From an uncultured Bacteroidota bacterium (lineage in GTDB: Bacteria > Bacteroidota > Bacteroidia > Bacteroidales > WCHB1-69), in NCBI GenBank assembly GCA_902802755.1, contig CADCNH010000004.1, positions 16,789 through 80,788 on the forward strand: a stretch of 64,000 bases of DNA, in the 5' to 3' direction. Both the position numbers and the translations under genes were made by a program. The notes under the pieces are model-generated. The model saw only the letters and a program-made list of their open reading frames with translations, was not told the origin of the DNA and did no database searches. Position 1 is the first letter of the stretch; every line of letters starts with the position of its first letter. Below are positions 37,718 through 48,691 of this stretch, piece after piece.

Positions 37718-40700
37718 TCAATCTTTAACGCAGCGCAGTGAATTACCGTGGCTTTGAGCTGAATTTCCAATCGTATAACTAGTAGAATTATCTATATACA
37801 AAATCGTTGGAGTACCATTTGACCCAATGCCCCATAGTATAGTGTACTCTCCAAAACCTTGGTATATAGCTGCGTTTCCTGAAGGATACAATCTTCCGGC
37901 ATATTTGGCTGCAAACCCAGTGGCAGATGTCAGGCTTGCTCCTGAATTCCTCAAAGCAGAAAAATCTGAATCAGTAGGAATATGCCAGCCTGTCGGGCAA
38001 ATGCCCTTCATACCTTGAGTGGGAGTGGAAGCGCTGTTTGTGATAGCCTTCCAGTTATACAAATATCCGTATGTGCTCAAATTGGAGGAATTTCCTTTTG
38101 GATAATAACGATAAGCTGTTGTGGAGGATGGAGCAATAGTAGAATCCTTTAAAGTGCCTACAGGATAGCGCAAGTTCTCCGTCATCCAGCACTGGCTGCC
38201 GAATACCTTAATAGAATAGCTATTACCATTATTGTCCGATACCGTGGTGGCACGGCCGCAAGGACCTGCATCCTCCAACACGAATTTCAAAGCAAAACCA
38301 GCTTTAGTTACGGATACATCGCTCGTGAAATGAATGGTAAGGGCACCATCAGAAGATGTGGAGGTGTAAGCCGTTACTGTACCACCATTGGTACCAGTAT
38401 ACTGGGCCACACTACTTGCTGAGGCTGAAGTGTTTGTACCATTAAATACTTGTAAGACATCGTAGTCGGTTTCTATAGCATACGTGCCGGAAGCCAATTT
38501 CACTCTCTTGTTGATGGAAGAGGGCTTGACAATCAGATAACCATCCCAATTGTTGCCATAATTGCCATTAGGGCCGCCAGCATCATAAACCCAGACGGAG
38601 TCGGAAGATAGTGTAAGTGTTCTATCTCCAGTGGTAGGCACTGTCTGGACAACCGTAAAGTTGAGGTTGTTACTATAGGCTGTACCATTTATAGTGGTGG
38701 CAAAGGCGCGTACTGTGTAAGTGTAATTCATAGAGACGGAGAAGGTGAGGTCAAATGTGTTGGCACTGGTGTCCTTGGTAATGTAGGTGTTGTTGAGCGT
38801 TGGTGTGTTGGTGCCAGATACAAAGCAAATACCCTTGACTAACAGGTGCTCACCTTGGCCATTGACCGTCACTCTTACGGTTGCTTTGTTGTAGTTCATG
38901 GAAACAAGACTAACAGTAGCCGTAGGCAATGAACCCTGCTGATTGTTAATCTGCTGCTGTAAGCTGTCTATAGTCTCCTGCATCTGGTAAATTGTACCCT
39001 CGGCCATGTCACGCACGCAGCGTACGGAATATCCGTTTCCAACATGATAACTACTACTTGCATTTCTCAGCACATAATCATTGCACCATCTGAAAACATA
39101 TACCACTGGAAGGGAAGAGCTTAGTGTTGAAGTCCAGAAATAGGTTTCCTCACCAGGTAAATAATTATAAAAGGGAGAATGGAAACCGGCCGGTCCAGCG
39201 TCGAAACCGGTAGCGTTGTTAGCAGATAAATTATAACCAGGGGTACAACTATTGCTTGTGAAGGATCTCCAGTTGGATTGCGAAGCCAAAGCTTTGGCTA
39301 CATAGAATCTTTCACTGTTATTGCTATTGTTATAACCGCTGCATAAGTATAGACTGTTACTGCTCACGGAATTTAACATTTGTGACCATTCAGCATCACT
39401 CGGCACGTGCCAGTTGTCGGGACAAATACCTTGTACACCGCTGGGATTGTTATTGCTGCTTGATGCATCGTGCATCACAGCGGCTTTGTTGTATAAGTAG
39501 CCATAAATAGACAAATTGGCTTCGTTATTACCTGGATAGTAGCGGTATCCATAAGTTTCAGAAGAATCGCTCATCTCTCCTAACCAAATATGGGCTCCAT
39601 CAGCATAAGTGGTAGTGCGAAGGTTCTCCTTCATCCAGCACTGGTTACCGATCTTCACGGTGTTGTAGCTGTTGCCGTCAATATCATACATCTTGGAGCT
39701 GCCACACAGGAACAAGGGATCGTCATTGTTCTGATCTTGCTGCTGCATCTCGTTGATTTGCTGCTGCATCTCGTTGATCTGTTGCTGCTGTTGGTTGATG
39801 GTCTGATTCTGATTGTCAATCGTCTGTTGCAACTGGCCTATGGTACCTTCAGCCACATCGCGCACGCAACGTACAGGATACAATAAAGCCTTATTCTCAA
39901 TATTGTTGATATCGTCGATGTCAGCATCGTAAGCACTAAGCTTCAATGTATAGGCACCAGAAACCGAAGCACTCGATTGATCATTACCATAGTTGTACGA
40001 CAAGGTAGAACTCCAGAAGTTTGTTCTTTGTTTAGGAGACAGTTGTGCATAAGTGAAAGAAGATGTGATTTGTGCATAACCGAATCCAATAGCGGAGAAA
40101 CCGGAAGCATTGTTGTCAGAGAGATTATTACCAACAGCACATGTAATACTGTTGGTGTTCCAACTACCGGGAAGGTTGGAAGCCAGAGCCTTGGCAATGT
40201 CTCCTGTGTTGGTGCCACAATACATTTGGTTATTGACCAAGGTGTTTTTCAAGGTATTCCAATCAGTCCAATAATCAGGAATATGCCACCCGTCGGGACA
40301 GATACCTTGGTTTACAACACTACCCGCTTCATTCTGATTCCAGTTACCTACAGGACTTTGCTCGGAAGCTGTGGACAGGCCATACAAAGCGGCAGCCAAG
40401 TTATACACACCACTCTGGAATTCATTGCCTGAATCGGTATATGACATAAGATGATAGAGCGGTGTTGTTCCACTTGTATCGTGTGATAATATAGCACTAC
40501 TTAAATTACTGATGGCGGTACCGTCAGGGAAGTGTGTGGTACGGAGGTTTTCCTTCATCCAGCACTGGTTGCCGATTTTCACGGTATTGTATGCGTTGCC
40601 GTCCACGTCGTATACTTTGGAGGTGCCGCAGGTGAAGGTGATATCGTTGTTACCCGTGCCGGCATTGGCCTGTGTATTGGCCAGCTCGTTCTCCAGACTG

Positions 40701-43700
40701 TCGATACGGTTGTTGAGTGTGCCCATGCTATTGTTAATCATTGCCTGAACATCGGCAGCGGTAAGGAATCCGCTCAAGTCGGGCGTCGTGAGATTGATAG
40801 TCTGGTTGTCGCAGGCGTTAGCAGAGAAGGTACCCACCGGCTCGTTGTTCTGCATAATGGTGAGCACACCGTCGCACACAGTAGGACTTTGGTTTTCACC
40901 TTCGTCGCCGTTGTCGGCAGTCTCAGCAATGTCGCGCACGCAACGGACAGACATACCCCAAGTGTTGAAACTATAACTGATTCCAAAATTTGGATTAGCA
41001 TAATTAATGATAACAGTCCATATACGACCTGCAATTTCCGGATATAAAGTTGTGCTGCTGAAGTATGCGTTTGTATTATGGATTGACGAAGTTCCTCCAT
41101 TATTGAATCCTGCCGGCAATGCAGAAAATCCAGTAGCATTATTTTCAGAAACATTATATCCAACATTACAATTATCTGCATAAGAGGTAGGAATGTTGGT
41201 ATTCCATGCTGTGGCAGCGGCCAATGCTTTAGCAGTATAATTGGGTTCGCCGCAACCGTATTCGCTGACACTGTGTACATAGTCTTTCAAGAGTGTCCAC
41301 TCGCCGTGACTGGGGACGTGCCATCCTACAGGACAAATACCCTGAACACCGCTGGGAACCGCATCACTACTGGATTCATTGTTCATCGCGGCTATCCAAT
41401 TATAGAGATAGCCGTATGTGGCAACAGAATCTACACCTTGTTCTGGGTTGAAACGACAACGTTGGGTTGACGTAATTGACATGTTTCCGTATGGAATATC
41501 CGTTCCGTCGCTGTAATGTGTAGATCGGATATTCTCCTTCATCCAGCATTGGGTACCAATCTTGACAGTGTTGTATGTATTACCGTCATAGTCTTTCACC
41601 TTGGAAGTACCGCAGGTGAAGGTGGCATCTTGGATATCATTCATCGTATTTTGCATATCAGCTATCACATTTTGCAAGCTGTCGATTTGATTTTGCATGC
41701 CAGTGATGTCAGGAACAACAGGGCTCACAATGTTGACTGTTCGATTTTCACTTTGGTTAGCGGTGAAGGTACCTACAGTCTGGCCATCCTGCTGGATGGT
41801 GAGTGTGGCGTTGTTCACTGTCGGGAGATCTTCAGATGTAATATATCCCGCGTCGTTTTGGAATTCACTTACGTTGGAAGGTACTGTCGGAAGATCTTGA
41901 GATGTAATATATCCCGCATCGTTTTGGAATTCACTCACGTTGGAGGGTACTGTCGGAATGGTGGGTGCTCCGTTCAAATCGCTGTAATTGCCCGTAAAGG
42001 CCACGGTGGCCAGGCTGTCGTGCAGGTTAAGACTTGTCTCTTCATCCTGCGGGTCACGGAGGCAACGAATGGAATAGCCGTTGGCAGCACAATTTTCTGT
42101 GTGACGGACATTGTTTATATAATATGAATGATGCTCTTTAAACACCACTGGTTGAGCTGGTAACATTGTTATGGAGCAGTAACCCTTGGTATATTGATTG
42201 TCATCATATGTGGCACTCCAGAAACCAACAGAATAAGACTCAAAGATACCACCGTTCCAAAAATAATTACCTGCGGGGAAAGCTGAGAAACCCGTGGCAT
42301 TGTTGGTGGAAAGATCATGAGCCACCGCACAAGGAGAATAACTGGTAGATGTATATTGCCAACCAGTGTTCGATGCTAAAGCCTTGGCCACGTATGTGGC
42401 ATCACCATCACAAGCGTACTGGCTTTGACTTCCCACATAGTCAAGAAGCTGAATCCATTCTGCTTCGCTCGGCACGTGCCAGCCCGTAGGACAGATACCT
42501 TGTACCCCACTTGGGATAGCATTGCTGTATACAGCCCCATTCATAACCGCAGGCCAGTTGTATAGGTATCCACGCTCTGTCAATGACAAGTTGCAATCAG
42601 TGTTATCATAGTAATGGGGATTCGTGGTACTGGTATCTGTGCCAGCGGATATTTCCGTACCATCTGCATGGTGTGTGGTTCTTAGGTTCTCTTTGGTCCA
42701 GCACTGAGTGCCAATCTTGACGGTGTTATATGTATTGCCGTCATAGTCTTTCACTTTGGAAACACCGCAGATAAAGTTGACGCCATTCATTTCATCCATG
42801 TAATCTTGCATTTCATTCAGCAAATTCTGCAGACTATCGATTTGGTTTTGGAGAGAGCCCAACTGATCCTCAGTATTCTGCATCTGGTCGCTAATGCATC
42901 GTATGGAAAGACCTCGTTCTTGATTTTCATAACTTATGACGGCTTTAGTCCAAGCATAGTAAAACTCAAAAGTATAAGCTCTGTTCAAATTAGCGCCGAC
43001 AGTTTTCCAACTGGAAGAACTCCAGAAATATGCATAAGCACCAAAACTACTATAATAATTGTGATTAAAATAGCCAGTAGGCAGAGCTGTGAATCCAGTT
43101 GCATTGTTGGAACTTTGATCATTACCTACATTGCATTCTTGCGAATAGTTGGTCCATCCTGTATTCGAAGCCAAAGCTTTTGCTATATTTTCATTGGAAG
43201 AGCCACATATATATTCATTTTGATTGCTTACATAGTTAATAAGAACATTAAATTCTGCCTTACTGGGCAAATGCCAACCTGTGGGACAAATACCTTGCAC
43301 TCCACTTGGGTCTGCAACACTGGGAGTAGCATTGTTCATGGCTGCCATCCAGTTATAAAGATAACCGTGTGTAGCCACATTTTCAACCTTATTACGAGGA
43401 TAATAGCGATAAGCAGTGGTAGTTGATGTGTCAGTGCCAAGAGCAATTTCCGTTCCGTTGCTATAGTGAGTGGTACGCAGGTTTTCTTTCATCCAGCATT
43501 GGTCTCCAAGTCTAAGTGTATTATATACATTTCCGTCATAGTCGGTTACCGTTGCAGGGCATACACCCTGATTATTATTATCCGACGTTCCCTGTTGATT
43601 TGTACCAGATGCTTCATCCCGGACACAACGAACGGAAAGACCATTTGTTTTTTTATTATATGTCATTTGCGGTTCAAAAGAATTTGCATATAATTGGAAA

Positions 43701-46700
43701 CTACTTGCATTAGCAACATTTTCTCTTTCCGTCGCACCCCATATATATGCATATCCACCTGTTTGACCTATTGTTTTTGTACCTGCTGCTCTGGCTGAAA
43801 AACCTGTAGCGTTATTGGTGGACATATTATTTCCCACTACACATTCATTATTTACGTTCCACCATCCTACGGTGTCTGCCAAGGCTTTGCCGTATGCTGT
43901 ACCATAGTTGTTGCATAAATATTCGTTTTGGCTGCTTACATAATCAATAAGTTGGTTCCATTCTGACTCACTTGGTACGTGCCATCCCGTGGGACAAATA
44001 CCTTGTACTCCACTAGGATTCGCACTGCTGGAAGAGTTACCCCTCATGGTTGCCGCCCAGTTATATAAACGACCGTAAAGAGAAGCATTACCAAGAACAT
44101 AATGATAAGCTACAGTGGAAGAGGTATCGTTGTTTCCTGCAGCGATTTCAGTACCATCGCTATAGTGTGTGGTTTTCAAGTTCTCCTTGGTCCAACATTG
44201 GTTACCAATCTTCACCGTATTATAAACGTTACCATCGTAGTCCTTTATGGTGGAAGTACCACATACAAAACCAACAGCATCTATTTGGTTTTGCATATTG
44301 GCCATCACCTCCTGCAAACTGTCAATCTGGTGCTGCAGGCCCGTGATGTCGGGAACAACAGGGCTCACGATGTTGACCGTCTGGTCCTCACCCTGGTTAG
44401 CAGTGAAGGTGCCTACAGTTTGGCCATCCTGTTGGATGGTGAGTGTGGCATTGTTCACTGCCGGGAGATCTTGGGATGTAATATATCCTGCATCATTCTG
44501 GAATGCACTCACGTTGGAAGGTACAGTTGGGATGGTGGGCTGGTTAATCAAGTCGTTGTAGTCGCCAGAAGTGGCAACGGGTTTGAGATCCGGTTTGTTA
44601 AGAATCATCTGTGTGCCGCTGGTGGCATTCCAGTCGGCAGGTAATTGCGTGATTTCACCGCTGGTGGTCGGGATGGTATAGGTATGTGTACCCGTTCCAT
44701 CAGTCACGTGAATAAGGACATTGGAGCCGTTGCCTTCGGCCGTTACAGTCGGAGATACACCATCCTGTCCGTTTTCTCCGTTGGTGATGGTAAATGTGGA
44801 TGTGGTTCCATCGGTATAAGTAATAGTGTATGTATCTACGGAACCCGCTGTGCTGGTCTTAGCAACAGAAGAGATGCCATTTCCGACAGGACCTTGGGGA
44901 CCTTGCTCACCTTGGAGACCTTGCGGACCAGTTTCACCTTGAGGACCTTGTGGACCGACAGGACCTTGCACACCTTGTATACCTTGTTCGCCCTGAGGAC
45001 CTTGTGGACCTTGCGGACCTGTCTCACCTTGTAAACCTTGCAAACCTTGTTCACCTTGAGGACCAGCGGGACCTTGTTCACCTGCGGCACCATTGGTTAC
45101 CGTGAACATGCTGGTGGTGCCATCAGTATAATATATTGTATACACGTCTTGTAAACCACTGGTCACTGGACCTGTGATTTCTTGAATGCCGCGACCATCA
45201 TTGCCGCCACCGGTACCGCCAGAAGGCAATGTTACGGTGTTACCACCAGAAATGGTCAACTGGTTACCAGAAATGGTCAACGTCTGGTTTGTGCCCTGAC
45301 CATCCACACCGTTGGTTACCGTGAAAGTGCTGGTGGTGTTATCTGTATAATTGATGGTATAGGTATCCACATTGCCATTGGAACTTGTCTGGGTGATGGA
45401 GACAATGCCCTTGCCAGCAGGACCTTGCAAACCCTGTTCACCCTGTGGACCTTGCGGACCAGTCTCACCTTGCAGACCTTGTTCACCCTGTGGACCTTGC
45501 GGACCAGTCTCGCCTTGCAAACCCTGTTCTCCTTGGGGACCTACAGGACCTTGCTGGCCGTTGTGCACTATGAAAGTATGAGGGCCATACTTGTCGGTGA
45601 TAGTCACTACTGTGCTGTCACCAGCTGTGATGGCTTCCACTACGGGTGAATAGCCATCCACACCGTTGGTACCATTTGCACCGTCAGCGCCTTTCAAGGA
45701 GTTGAGGAAGTCGGTCACTGTGCCGGTATTGCCAGCCGCCAACCATAAGTCGTAAGCGGAGGCACCATCCTGACCATCTTCTCCATTAGTACCGTTGGTG
45801 CCATTTGCACCGTCAGCGCCTTTCAAAGAGTTGAGGAAGTCGGTCACTGTGCCGGTATTGCCAGCCGCCAACCACAAGTCGTAAGCGGAAGCACCATCAG
45901 CACCATCTTCTCCATTAGTACCGTTAGTACCATTTGCACCGTCAGTGCCTTTCAAAGAGTTGAGGAAGTCGGTCACTGTGCCGATATTGCCAGCCGCCAA
46001 CCACAAGTCGTAAGCGGAAGCGCCATCAGCACCATCTTCTCCATTAGTACCGTTGGTACCATTTGCACCGTCAGCACCTTTCAAAGAGTTGAGGAAGTCG
46101 GTCACTGTGCCAGTATTGCCAGCCGCCAACCACAAGTCGTAAGCGGAAGCGCCATCAGCACCATCTTCACCATTAGTACCGTTGGTACCATTTGCGCCGT
46201 CAGCACCTTTCAAAGAGTTGAGGAAGTCGGTCACTGTGCCGGTATTGCCGGCAGCCAACCACAAGTCGTAAGCGGAAGCGCCATCAGCACCATCTTCTCC
46301 ATTAGTACCGTTGGTACCATTGGCACCGTCAGCGCCTTTCAAAGAGTTGAGGAAGTCGGTCACTGTGCCGGTATTGCCAGCCGCCAACCATAAGTCGTAA
46401 GCGGAGGCACCATCCTGACCATTTTCTCCATTAGTACCATTTGTGCCATTTGCACCGTCAGCGCCTTTCAAAGAGTTGAGGAAGTCGGCCACTGTGCCAG
46501 TATTGCCCGCAGCCAACCATAAGTCGTAAGCGGAAGCGCCATCCTGACCATCGCTACCATCTTGTCCGTTTGTTCCGTTGGCACCATTCTGAATGGTGAA
46601 GGAGTGCGGACCGGTTGCATCGGTAATGGTCACTTGTGTTCCACCTTCTACAGATGTTGTAGTCACAACAGGAGAGAAGCCGTCAGCACCATCCTGACCA

Positions 46701-47245
46701 TCTTGTCCGGGAGCACCCGGAGGGCCTTGCGGTCCAGGAGAGCCTTGACGGAGGAAGAAAGTTTGCGGGGTACCACCAGGCTGAGTGATGGTAACCACAT
46801 AACCACTGTCGGTCGGGATAATGGCAAAGGCGGGAATATTGCCAGCATGGCTTGCATACAAAGCATACGGTACACTCAGCAGCTGCTGAATACCCGCAAT
46901 ACTGTAGTTAAAACCACCTTCCGGGTCAATTTCGGATTTCAGGAAGAAGGGACCATTGCCCCAGTTAATACTGGAGAAGTTGCCTGACACAGGAGTACCG
47001 TTACCAACCTCCACAGTCATCAAACCATTGGCGTTGGTTTGTGTAGTATGGGTCTCCATATACACGGGGGTTCCACTTTCATTTCCTTGCAAAATGGTTA
47101 TCTGCACGGAAACATTCTGATTGATGACCAAACTGTTGTTCGTATTACGAACCACTGCCTGATAACTCATCTTTTGGGGTGACTGGGCCAGCAATGCGGC
47201 CATTGAAATCACCATTGCAAACAAAAAGAGTATAAGTTTTCTCAT
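37718..47245 (-). CDS. Second giant secreted FISUMP/collagen-like protein (3175 aa)
   Basis: Start at 47245 (MRKLILFLF) rather than 47278, because the later ATG begins a normal signal peptide (to ~20, ALLAQ). The N-terminal domain (~22-135) is paralogous to that of the other giant. It is followed by collagen-like runs (~168-190, ~564-612, ~719-789) and seven 43-residue repeats (~237-531; [18 protein letters not shown]). NDAGYIT modules lie at ~904 and ~1755-1790. Seven FISUMP domains lie near 996, 1227, 1491, 1879, 2205, 2515 and 2995, with Gln-rich coiled coils between several. An FN3-like segment (~2772) and a CUB-like segment (~2871-2992) precede FISUMP 7. There is no T9SS CTD and none of the Cys/Trp repeats of the first giant. 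Probably a surface fibre or adhesin. Confidence 0.85.
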   Translation of the reverse strand: MRKLILFLFAMVISMAALLAQSPQKMSYQAVVRNTNNSLVINQNVSVQITILQGNESGTPVYMETHTTQTNANGLMTVEVGNGTPVSGNFSSINWGNGPFFLKSEIDPEGGFNYSIAGIQQLLSVPYALYASHAGNIPAFAIIPTDSGYVVTITQPGGTPQTFFLRQGSPGPQGPPGAPGQDGQDGADGFSPVVTTTSVEGGTQVTITDATGPHSFTIQNGANGTNGQDGSDGQDGASAYDLWLAAGNTGTVADFLNSLKGADGANGTNGTNGENGQDGASAYDLWLAAGNTGTVTDFLNSLKGADGANGTNGTNGEDGADGASAYDLWLAAGNTGTVTDFLNSLKGADGANGTNGTNGEDGADGASAYDLWLAAGNTGTVTDFLNSLKGADGANGTNGTNGEDGADGASAYDLWLAAGNIGTVTDFLNSLKGTDGANGTNGTNGEDGADGASAYDLWLAAGNTGTVTDFLNSLKGADGANGTNGTNGEDGQDGASAYDLWLAAGNTGTVTDFLNSLKGADGANGTNGVDGYSPVVEAITAGDSTVVTITDKYGPHTFIVHNGQQGPVGPQGEQGLQGETGPQGPQGEQGLQGETGPQGPQGEQGLQGPAGKGIVSITQTSSNGNVDTYTINYTDNTTSTFTVTNGVDGQGTNQTLTISGNQLTISGGNTVTLPSGGTGGGNDGRGIQEITGPVTSGLQDVYTIYYTDGTTSMFTVTNGAAGEQGPAGPQGEQGLQGLQGETGPQGPQGPQGEQGIQGVQGPVGPQGPQGETGPQGLQGEQGPQGPVGNGISSVAKTSTAGSVDTYTITYTDGTTSTFTITNGENGQDGVSPTVTAEGNGSNVLIHVTDGTGTHTYTIPTTSGEITQLPADWNATSGTQMILNKPDLKPVATSGDYNDLINQPTIPTVPSNVSAFQNDAGYITSQDLPAVNNATLTIQQDGQTVGTFTANQGEDQTVNIVSPVVPDITGLQHQIDSLQEVMANMQNQIDAVGFVCGTSTIKDYDGNVYNTVKIGNQCWTKENLKTTHYSDGTEIAAGNNDTSSTVAYHYVLGNASLYGRLYNWAATMRGNSSSSANPSGVQGICPTGWHVPSESEWNQLIDYVSSQNEYLCNNYGTAYGKALADTVGWWNVNNECVVGNNMSTNNATGFSARAAGTKTIGQTGGYAYIWGATERENVANASSFQLYANSFEPQMTYNKKTNGLSVRCVRDEASGTNQQGTSDNNNQGVCPATVTDYDGNVYNTLRLGDQCWMKENLRTTHYSNGTEIALGTDTSTTTAYRYYPRNKVENVATHGYLYNWMAAMNNATPSVADPSGVQGICPTGWHLPSKAEFNVLINYVSNQNEYICGSSNENIAKALASNTGWTNYSQECNVGNDQSSNNATGFTALPTGYFNHNYYSSFGAYAYFWSSSSWKTVGANLNRAYTFEFYYAWTKAVISYENQERGLSIRCISDQMQNTEDQLGSLQNQIDSLQNLLNEMQDYMDEMNGVNFICGVSKVKDYDGNTYNTVKIGTQCWTKENLRTTHHADGTEISAGTDTSTTNPHYYDNTDCNLSLTERGYLYNWPAVMNGAVYSNAIPSGVQGICPTGWHVPSEAEWIQLLDYVGSQSQYACDGDATYVAKALASNTGWQYTSTSYSPCAVAHDLSTNNATGFSAFPAGNYFWNGGIFESYSVGFWSATYDDNQYTKGYCSITMLPAQPVVFKEHHSYYINNVRHTENCAANGYSIRCLRDPQDEETSLNLHDSLATVAFTGNYSDLNGAPTIPTVPSNVSEFQNDAGYITSQDLPTVPSNVSEFQNDAGYITSEDLPTVNNATLTIQQDGQTVGTFTANQSENRTVNIVSPVVPDITGMQNQIDSLQNVIADMQNTMNDIQDATFTCGTSKVKDYDGNTYNTVKIGTQCWMKENIRSTHYSDGTDIPYGNMSITSTQRCRFNPEQGVDSVATYGYLYNWIAAMNNESSSDAVPSGVQGICPVGWHVPSHGEWTLLKDYVHSVSEYGCGEPNYTAKALAAATAWNTNIPTSYADNCNVGYNVSENNATGFSALPAGFNNGGTSSIHNTNAYFSSTTLYPEIAGRIWTVIINYANPNFGISYSFNTWGMSVRCVRDIAETADNGDEGENQSPTVCDGVLTIMQNNEPVGTFSANACDNQTINLTTPDLSGFLTAADVQAMINNSMGTLNNRIDSLENELANTQANAGTGNNDITFTCGTSKVYDVDGNAYNTVKIGNQCWMKENLRTTHFPDGTAISNLSSAILSHDTSGTTPLYHLMSYTDSGNEFQSGVYNLAAALYGLSTASEQSPVGNWNQNEAGSVVNQGICPDGWHIPDYWTDWNTLKNTLVNNQMYCGTNTGDIAKALASNLPGSWNTNSITCAVGNNLSDNNASGFSAIGFGYAQITSSFTYAQLSPKQRTNFWSSTLSYNYGNDQSSASVSGAYTLKLSAYDADIDDINNIENKALLYPVRCVRDVAEGTIGQLQQTIDNQNQTINQQQQQINEMQQQINEMQQQDQNNDDPLFLCGSSKMYDIDGNSYNTVKIGNQCWMKENLRTTTYADGAHIWLGEMSDSSETYGYRYYPGNNEANLSIYGYLYNKAAVMHDASSSNNNPSGVQGICPDNWHVPSDAEWSQMLNSVSSNSLYLCSGYNNSNNSERFYVAKALASQSNWRSFTSNSCTPGYNLSANNATGFDAGPAGFHSPFYNYLPGEETYFWTSTLSSSLPVVYVFRWCNDYVLRNASSSYHVGNGYSVRCVRDMAEGTIYQMQETIDSLQQQINNQQGSLPTATVSLVSMNYNKATVRVTVNGQGEHLLVKGICFVSGTNTPTLNNTYITKDTSANTFDLTFSVSMNYTYTVRAFATTINGTAYSNNLNFTVVQTVPTTGDRTLTLSSDSVWVYDAGGPNGNYGNNWDGYLIVKPSSINKRVKLASGTYAIETDYDVLQVFNGTNTSASASSVAQYTGTNGGTVTAYTSTSSDGALTIHFTSDVSVTKAGFALKFVLEDAGPCGRATTVSDNNGNSYSIKVFGSQCWMTENLRYPVGTLKDSTIAPSSTTAYRYYPKGNSSNLSTYGYLYNWKAITNSASTPTQGMKGICPTGWHIPTDSDFSALRNSGASLTSATGFAAKYAGRLYPSGNAAIYQGFGEYTILWGIGSNGTPTILYIDNSTSYTIGNSAQSHGNSLRCVKD
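45653..46537 (-). repeat. Seven 129-bp tandem repeats inside the second giant gene
   Basis: Seven nearly identical 43-codon units encode [18 protein letters not shown] followed by [14 protein letters not shown] and an acidic Gly-X-Y tail; the last unit is six codons shorter. Differences are few (one unit has NIGT, one KGTDG, the first TVADF), so the array looks recently expanded and prone to copy-number change. Confidence 0.9.
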
Positions 47246-47309
47246 GGCAAATGTTTTTGAAAATAAATTTTGTTTCACGTTTTGTTTTACAGATGCACAA
47301 GGGCTTACC

Positions 47310-47330
47310 CTAACAACTATTGATTGTTAG
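47310..47330. promoter_or_regulatory. Hairpin between the small T9SS-CTD gene and the second giant gene
   Basis: CTAACAA and TTGTTAG form a perfect 7-bp inverted repeat around a 7-base loop, in the 89-base spacer just after the upstream stop codon. There is no U-run, so it may be a processing or stability element rather than a terminator. Confidence 0.35.
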
Positions 47331-47334
47331 TCGT

Positions 47335-47823
47335 TTACAGACTGTTTTTCACCACCTTGAAGGTTTTGAGCAGTGTTTTGTTGTCCACAATACGCAAATG
47401 ATAGGTGGCTGCCGCATAGTCGGAAAAATCTATTTCGGTATCCAAATCTTTCACAATAAATGATTTAACCAACTTTCCATTAAAATCGTAAAGCTGGGCT
47501 GTTAAGCCGTAGGATGGAATATCGTATTTCCTGATGCTTAACAGAACCTTGCTGGTGGTGGGGTTAGGATAAAGTATGGCTTCCAGGGTTATGTTGGGAT
47601 AACTGTTGATGCCCACCTCCTGGATTTCGAAGGGCTGTTGAACACCTTCAATGATGTATTGGCCACTGCCTTCCACTTTCTGATCTGCTATCTGGCCTAC
47701 GGTGTAGGTTACTGTACCGCCGCTACCTGTTGCACTACCGCCTGTGGTTACCACAGCGGATTGTCCGAACGCTGATAACGACAAAAAACTAATGGTAAAA
47801 AATGTAAATAAAAATTTCTTCAT
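47335..47823 (-). CDS. Small secreted protein with T9SS type A C-terminal domain
   Basis: The protein has 162 residues: signal peptide ~1-20, a short Gly/Thr/Val-rich domain (~22-70; GGTVTYTVGQIADQK, then IIEGVQQPFEI), and a T9SS type A CTD (~85-162; ILYPNPTTSKVLLSI, then AATYHLRIV). About half the protein is the sorting signal, so the exported cargo is tiny. The giant FISUMP gene follows 89 bases downstream on the same strand with no promoter seen between, so the two are likely one operon. A role as a surface anchor or partner for the giant is inference. Confidence 0.8.
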   Translation of the reverse strand: MKKFLFTFFTISFLSLSAFGQSAVVTTGGSATGSGGTVTYTVGQIADQKVEGSGQYIIEGVQQPFEIQEVGINSYPNITLEAILYPNPTTSKVLLSIRKYDIPSYGLTAQLYDFNGKLVKSFIVKDLDTEIDFSDYAAATYHLRIVDNKTLLKTFKVVKNSL

Positions 47824-47876
47824 ATCAATAAGGGTTTAATTAAACTTTTTTCTTACAAAATACTATAAATTCCATG

Positions 47877-47884
47877 CAAATATA
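47877..47884 (-). promoter_or_regulatory. -7 box for the T9SS-CTD/giant operon
   Basis: TATATTTG on the minus strand, 54 bases before the start at 47823. Confidence 0.55.
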
Positions 47885-47947
47885 GAATTTTTTTTAAATG
47901 AAACATCAATTGTTGATAACTTTTTTTAAGAAATCTTGTTTTTTTGC

Positions 47948-47987
47948 AAAAAAAAAGAGGGAAACATATGTTTCCCTCTTTTTTTAA
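47948..47987 (-). terminator. Intrinsic terminator of the cysteine-heptad lipoprotein gene
   Basis: A perfect 18+18 palindrome centred on CATATG with GAGGGAAAC/GTTTCCCTC arms and A and T runs outside, ~35 bases after the stop. Confidence 0.85.
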
Positions 47988-48020
47988 AAACTACCTCTTT
48001 ATGAGGTGTTTATTCAAGAA

Positions 48021-48557
48021 TTATTTCTTTTCGCAGGGTTTCTGACCGTCTTTGCAGCAACCTTCGCCTTCTTTATTGCAGCAACCTTCTTTAGCTTCTT
48101 TGCAGCATTTGTGGCCTTTGCAGCAGGGAGCGTTCTCATCGAAGAAAGCTTTTTGCTCTTCAATGGTCATATTGTCCCAGTTAGCCATAACTTTTTCGAT
48201 TTCAGCTTTCTTAGCTTCACATTCGGCTTTCTTGGCTTCACATTCAGCTTTCTTAGCTTCGCATTCGGGTTTGTTAGCTTCACATTCAGCTTTGTGGGCT
48301 TCGCATTCAGCCATTCTCTTGTCGAAGCATTCTTTTGCTTTGGCAATCAGTTCGGCTTTTCTTTCTTCGGTCTGGTTTTCCCAGTTTTCCCAGTCAGCTT
48401 TGAATGCTTTCTGTTCTTCTGTCATTTGGCAGCAGTGTTGTTCTTCAGCGGCAACTTCTGTGTTTTCTTCGGTAGCAACGGTTTCTTCAGCGGGTTTGTT
48501 GTTGCATGAAACGAAAACGAAGCATGCGGCTGCAATTAATAACATTAATTTTTTCAT
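48021..48557 (-). CDS. Cysteine-rich lipoprotein with Cys-heptad repeats
   Basis: The protein has 178 residues with a lipoprotein signal and lipidated Cys18 (FVSC). An acidic linker and an HCC motif (~41-43) follow. A long Lys/Glu/Ala helix then carries five consecutive seven-residue units (AECEAHK, AECEANK, PECEAKK, AECEAKK, AECEAKK), putting one Cys at the same heptad position each turn. The tail holds four CC pairs (CCKGHKCC, GCC, GCC) and a last PCEKK. Eighteen cysteines are in the mature protein. It looks like a coiled coil with a metallothionein-like tail; metal binding is inference. No family is recognised. It has its own promoter, divergent from kdd. Confidence 0.75.
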   Translation of the reverse strand: MKKLMLLIAAACFVFVSCNNKPAEETVATEENTEVAAEEQHCCQMTEEQKAFKADWENWENQTEERKAELIAKAKECFDKRMAECEAHKAECEANKPECEAKKAECEAKKAECEAKKAEIEKVMANWDNMTIEEQKAFFDENAPCCKGHKCCKEAKEGCCNKEGEGCCKDGQKPCEKK

Positions 48558-48616
48558 TGTTTTTTCTGTTTTTTTGTGTGAATAATAAATTTATTTATGT
48601 TCAAATTTTGAGGTTG

Positions 48617-48624
48617 CAAAAATA
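48617..48624 (-). promoter_or_regulatory. -7 box for the cysteine-heptad lipoprotein gene
   Basis: TATTTTTG on the minus strand, 60 bases before the start, only 11 bases from the divergent kdd box. Confidence 0.6.
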
Positions 48625-48635
48625 CAATTTTTTTT

Positions 48636-48643
48636 TATCTTTG
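48636..48643 (+). promoter_or_regulatory. -7 box for kdd
   Basis: TATCTTTG, 49 bases upstream of the ATG at 48692. Confidence 0.65.
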
Positions 48644-48691
48644 CATCCTCAAAAATACAAAAAATTTTAACCCCTTAAATAGTTCAAATTT

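Noticed and set aside
45653..46537. Regular direct repeats that could suggest a CRISPR array
   Set aside because: Units are 129 bp with no unique spacers and keep one reading frame; they are protein-coding tandem repeats. No cas gene is present.
48006..48585. Two plus-strand open frames opposite the cysteine-heptad lipoprotein gene
   Set aside because: Their Phe/Ser/Ala-rich periodic sequence is the mirror of the Lys/Glu/Cys heptads; the minus-strand gene has signal peptide, lipobox, promoter and terminator.
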